Source of the DNA: JACCSI01 sp035575715
GTDB lineage: Bacteria > Acidobacteriota > Vicinamibacteria > Vicinamibacterales > UBA2999
Assembly (NCBI GenBank): GCA_035575715.1
Contig: DATLXN010000020.1
Span: 62,001-126,000, forward strand
DNA length: 64,000 bases
Direction: 5' to 3'
Under the pieces are notes generated by a model. It worked only from the letters and a program-made list of their open reading frames with translations. It was not told the DNA's origin and made no database searches. The translations under genes and the position numbers were made by a program. Below, piece by piece: positions 63,076-64,000 of the stretch. Each line of letters starts with the position of its first letter. The stretch's first letter is position 1.

Positions 63076-64000
63076 CTACTCTGGCGGCTGGGTGCCCAGC
63101 GAGCGAATTCTGACGATCTCGTCGCGCACCAGTCGCTCCGAGACCTCGCTGACCACACGCATCACCGTTTCGCCCATGACGCCGTGAGTGAGCCGATCGA
63201 CGACGCGCGCTGCGATGCGGTCAATAGCCGCCTCGCTCAGATCGAACGCGGCGTTGGGGTCCTCGGGTAGCACCGGCAGCGGTTCGCCCTGCTCCTCGGC
63301 CAACAAAGCGGCAAACGCATCGGCCACGGCGGATTCGTTGGAACCGTAGGCCGATACGGCCGAAGGGGCCGGGGCCGCAGCTGTGACGGGTGCGGGTACC
63401 CAAGAGGCAGCAGGGGCGGGTGCGACGGGTGCGGGTGCGACAGGTGCCGGTGCCCAGGAGGCGACAGGTGCCGGTGCCCATGGTGCAGGTGCCGATGGTG
63501 CCGCGGCCCAGGGTGCCGATTCCGGGTCCGCCTGCACGGGTGGAGTCAGGTAGTCGAAGCTCGAAATCGCGTCGGCGGTGGGCGCTTCGTAGAGCGGCGC
63601 CAGGTCGACACGTTCCGCAGTGACGTCGACCTGAGACGCTTCTATCTCGGCTGAGGCGGCGGTTTCCGCGCCTTCGCTGTCGTGTACGCTTGCGGCGTCG
63701 GCTGCATTCGCCGCCGCTTCTGCGGAACCAAACCAATCCGAGTCGACCTCGAACACCGGTTTCTCCGGCTTCGCTTCACTGATGCGCGCTTGGTTCCCCA
63801 GGGCCGAAGGGCGACGCCCCGGATCGATCGCCGCCGGCATCCGTGGCAGCAGCAGCGGACCGCTGCTCCGCGATGCCGGACTGCCTCGGCCGCGCGACAG
63901 TTGCGCATCGAGCGTGTCGAAGGCGGCGTCGAGTTGCTCGAAATAATCTTCACTGCCGCCGGCGTCCGCCTCGACGGTCGGCGCGGCCTGTCCGGACCCC
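63076..64000 (-). CDS. Acidic, proline/alanine-rich protein with PopZ-like C-terminal helices (5' end cut)
   Basis: At least 308 residues; the frame is open to the window edge. Visible parts: SEDYFEQLDAAFDTLDAQLS (short helix), a DSDWFGSAEAA segment, a long Ala/Pro/Glu linker with tandem APAPVA-like repeats (about 63380-63520), DAFAALLAEEQGE, and an amphipathic C terminus AAIDRIAARVVDRLTHGVMGE...VSEVSERLVRDEIVRIR. The linker plus C-terminal helices resemble the polar organiser PopZ (DUF2497), and similar tails follow response-regulator domains in Acidobacteria-like proteins; a REC domain could be outside the window. Confidence 0.55.
   Translation of the reverse strand, partial: GSGQAAPTVEADAGGSEDYFEQLDAAFDTLDAQLSRGRGSPASRSSGPLLLPRMPAAIDPGRRPSALGNQARISEAKPEKPVFEVDSDWFGSAEAAANAADAASVHDSEGAETAASAEIEASQVDVTAERVDLAPLYEAPTADAISSFDYLTPPVQADPESAPWAAAPSAPAPWAPAPVASWAPAPVAPAPVAPAPAASWVPAPVTAAAPAPSAVSAYGSNESAVADAFAALLAEEQGEPLPVLPEDPNAAFDLSEAAIDRIAARVVDRLTHGVMGETVMRVVSEVSERLVRDEIVRIRSLGTQPPE

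Overview
GC-rich chromosomal segment from a diderm bacterium. The best guess is Acidobacteriota, probably Vicinamibacteria-like. That placement is an inference from four things: a VWFA-related protein of the type common in Acidobacteria, an HspR-type dnaK-dnaJ-hspR operon, futalosine-type menaquinone genes, and a lipid A/BAM/Lol outer-membrane gene set. I see no phage, IS element, CRISPR array, rRNA or tRNA gene. The window is dense housekeeping DNA, mostly on the minus strand, in long operons joined by 4-base ATGA or similar stop/start overlaps.

Layout. 1-7.4 kb: the downstream part of a long minus-strand operon with a FabZ-LpxA fusion, lpxI, a Gfo/Idh oxidoreductase, a cysteine-free MqnE-like protein, mqnA, mqnC, an amidohydrolase (probably aminofutalosine deaminase) and a UbiA prenyltransferase cut by the edge. 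7.5-11.4 kb: skp, a small lipoprotein and bamA. 11.5-14.8 kb: clpC and a small beta-barrel protein. 14.8-18.6 kb: an HD-GYP protein and a subtilisin-like protease with QIIWAD repeats at its C terminus. 18.9-25.6 kb: lolD, lolC/E, lysS, nusB, ribH, an enoyl-CoA hydratase, vanZ-like, a 57-residue membrane protein, and DUF6677-like and DUF2085 proteins. 25.6-28.6 kb: a frameshifted VWFA gene, a PfkB kinase and mtnP. 28.7-32.1 kb: acyl-CoA dehydrogenase, meaB and a methylmalonyl-CoA epimerase fused to a metallo-beta-lactamase-fold domain. 32.1-34.5 kb: secreted hypotheticals, including a LecA-like protein and a paralogous pair. 34.5-41.1 kb: dnaK, dnaJ, hspR, a primary-type sigma factor, a helicase loader and hemW. 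41.2-46.2 kb (plus strand): FecR/DUF6600-like protein, PBP1A and an EamA transporter. 46.2-52.2 kb: V4R-like protein, TPR protein, SPOR protein, lnt, prfB (with a +1 programmed frameshift) and a frameshifted gene. 52.2-55.6 kb (plus): mobA, argS, a class I glutamine amidotransferase. 55.6-64 kb: valS, nadC, birA, coaX, a hypothetical, an RlmD-like methyltransferase, YciI, and a partial protein with a proline/alanine-rich linker and PopZ-like C-terminal helices.

Functionally the window covers lipid A synthesis, outer-membrane protein and lipoprotein assembly (BamA, Skp, LolCD, Lnt), peptidoglycan synthesis, futalosine menaquinone synthesis, chaperones and cofactor synthesis (CoaX, BirA, NadC, RibH, MobA).

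Most striking: (1) many intergenic gaps are filled with tandem 7- or 8-bp degenerate repeats, some of which supply the start codon or ribosome-binding site of the next gene (dnaJ, bamA, the 8.6-kb lipoprotein); (2) a radical-SAM-like MqnE relative with no cysteine at all sits inside the menaquinone operon; (3) two uncommon domain fusions, FabZ-LpxA and epimerase-MBL; (4) two single-base frameshifts that are either real decay or assembly errors.
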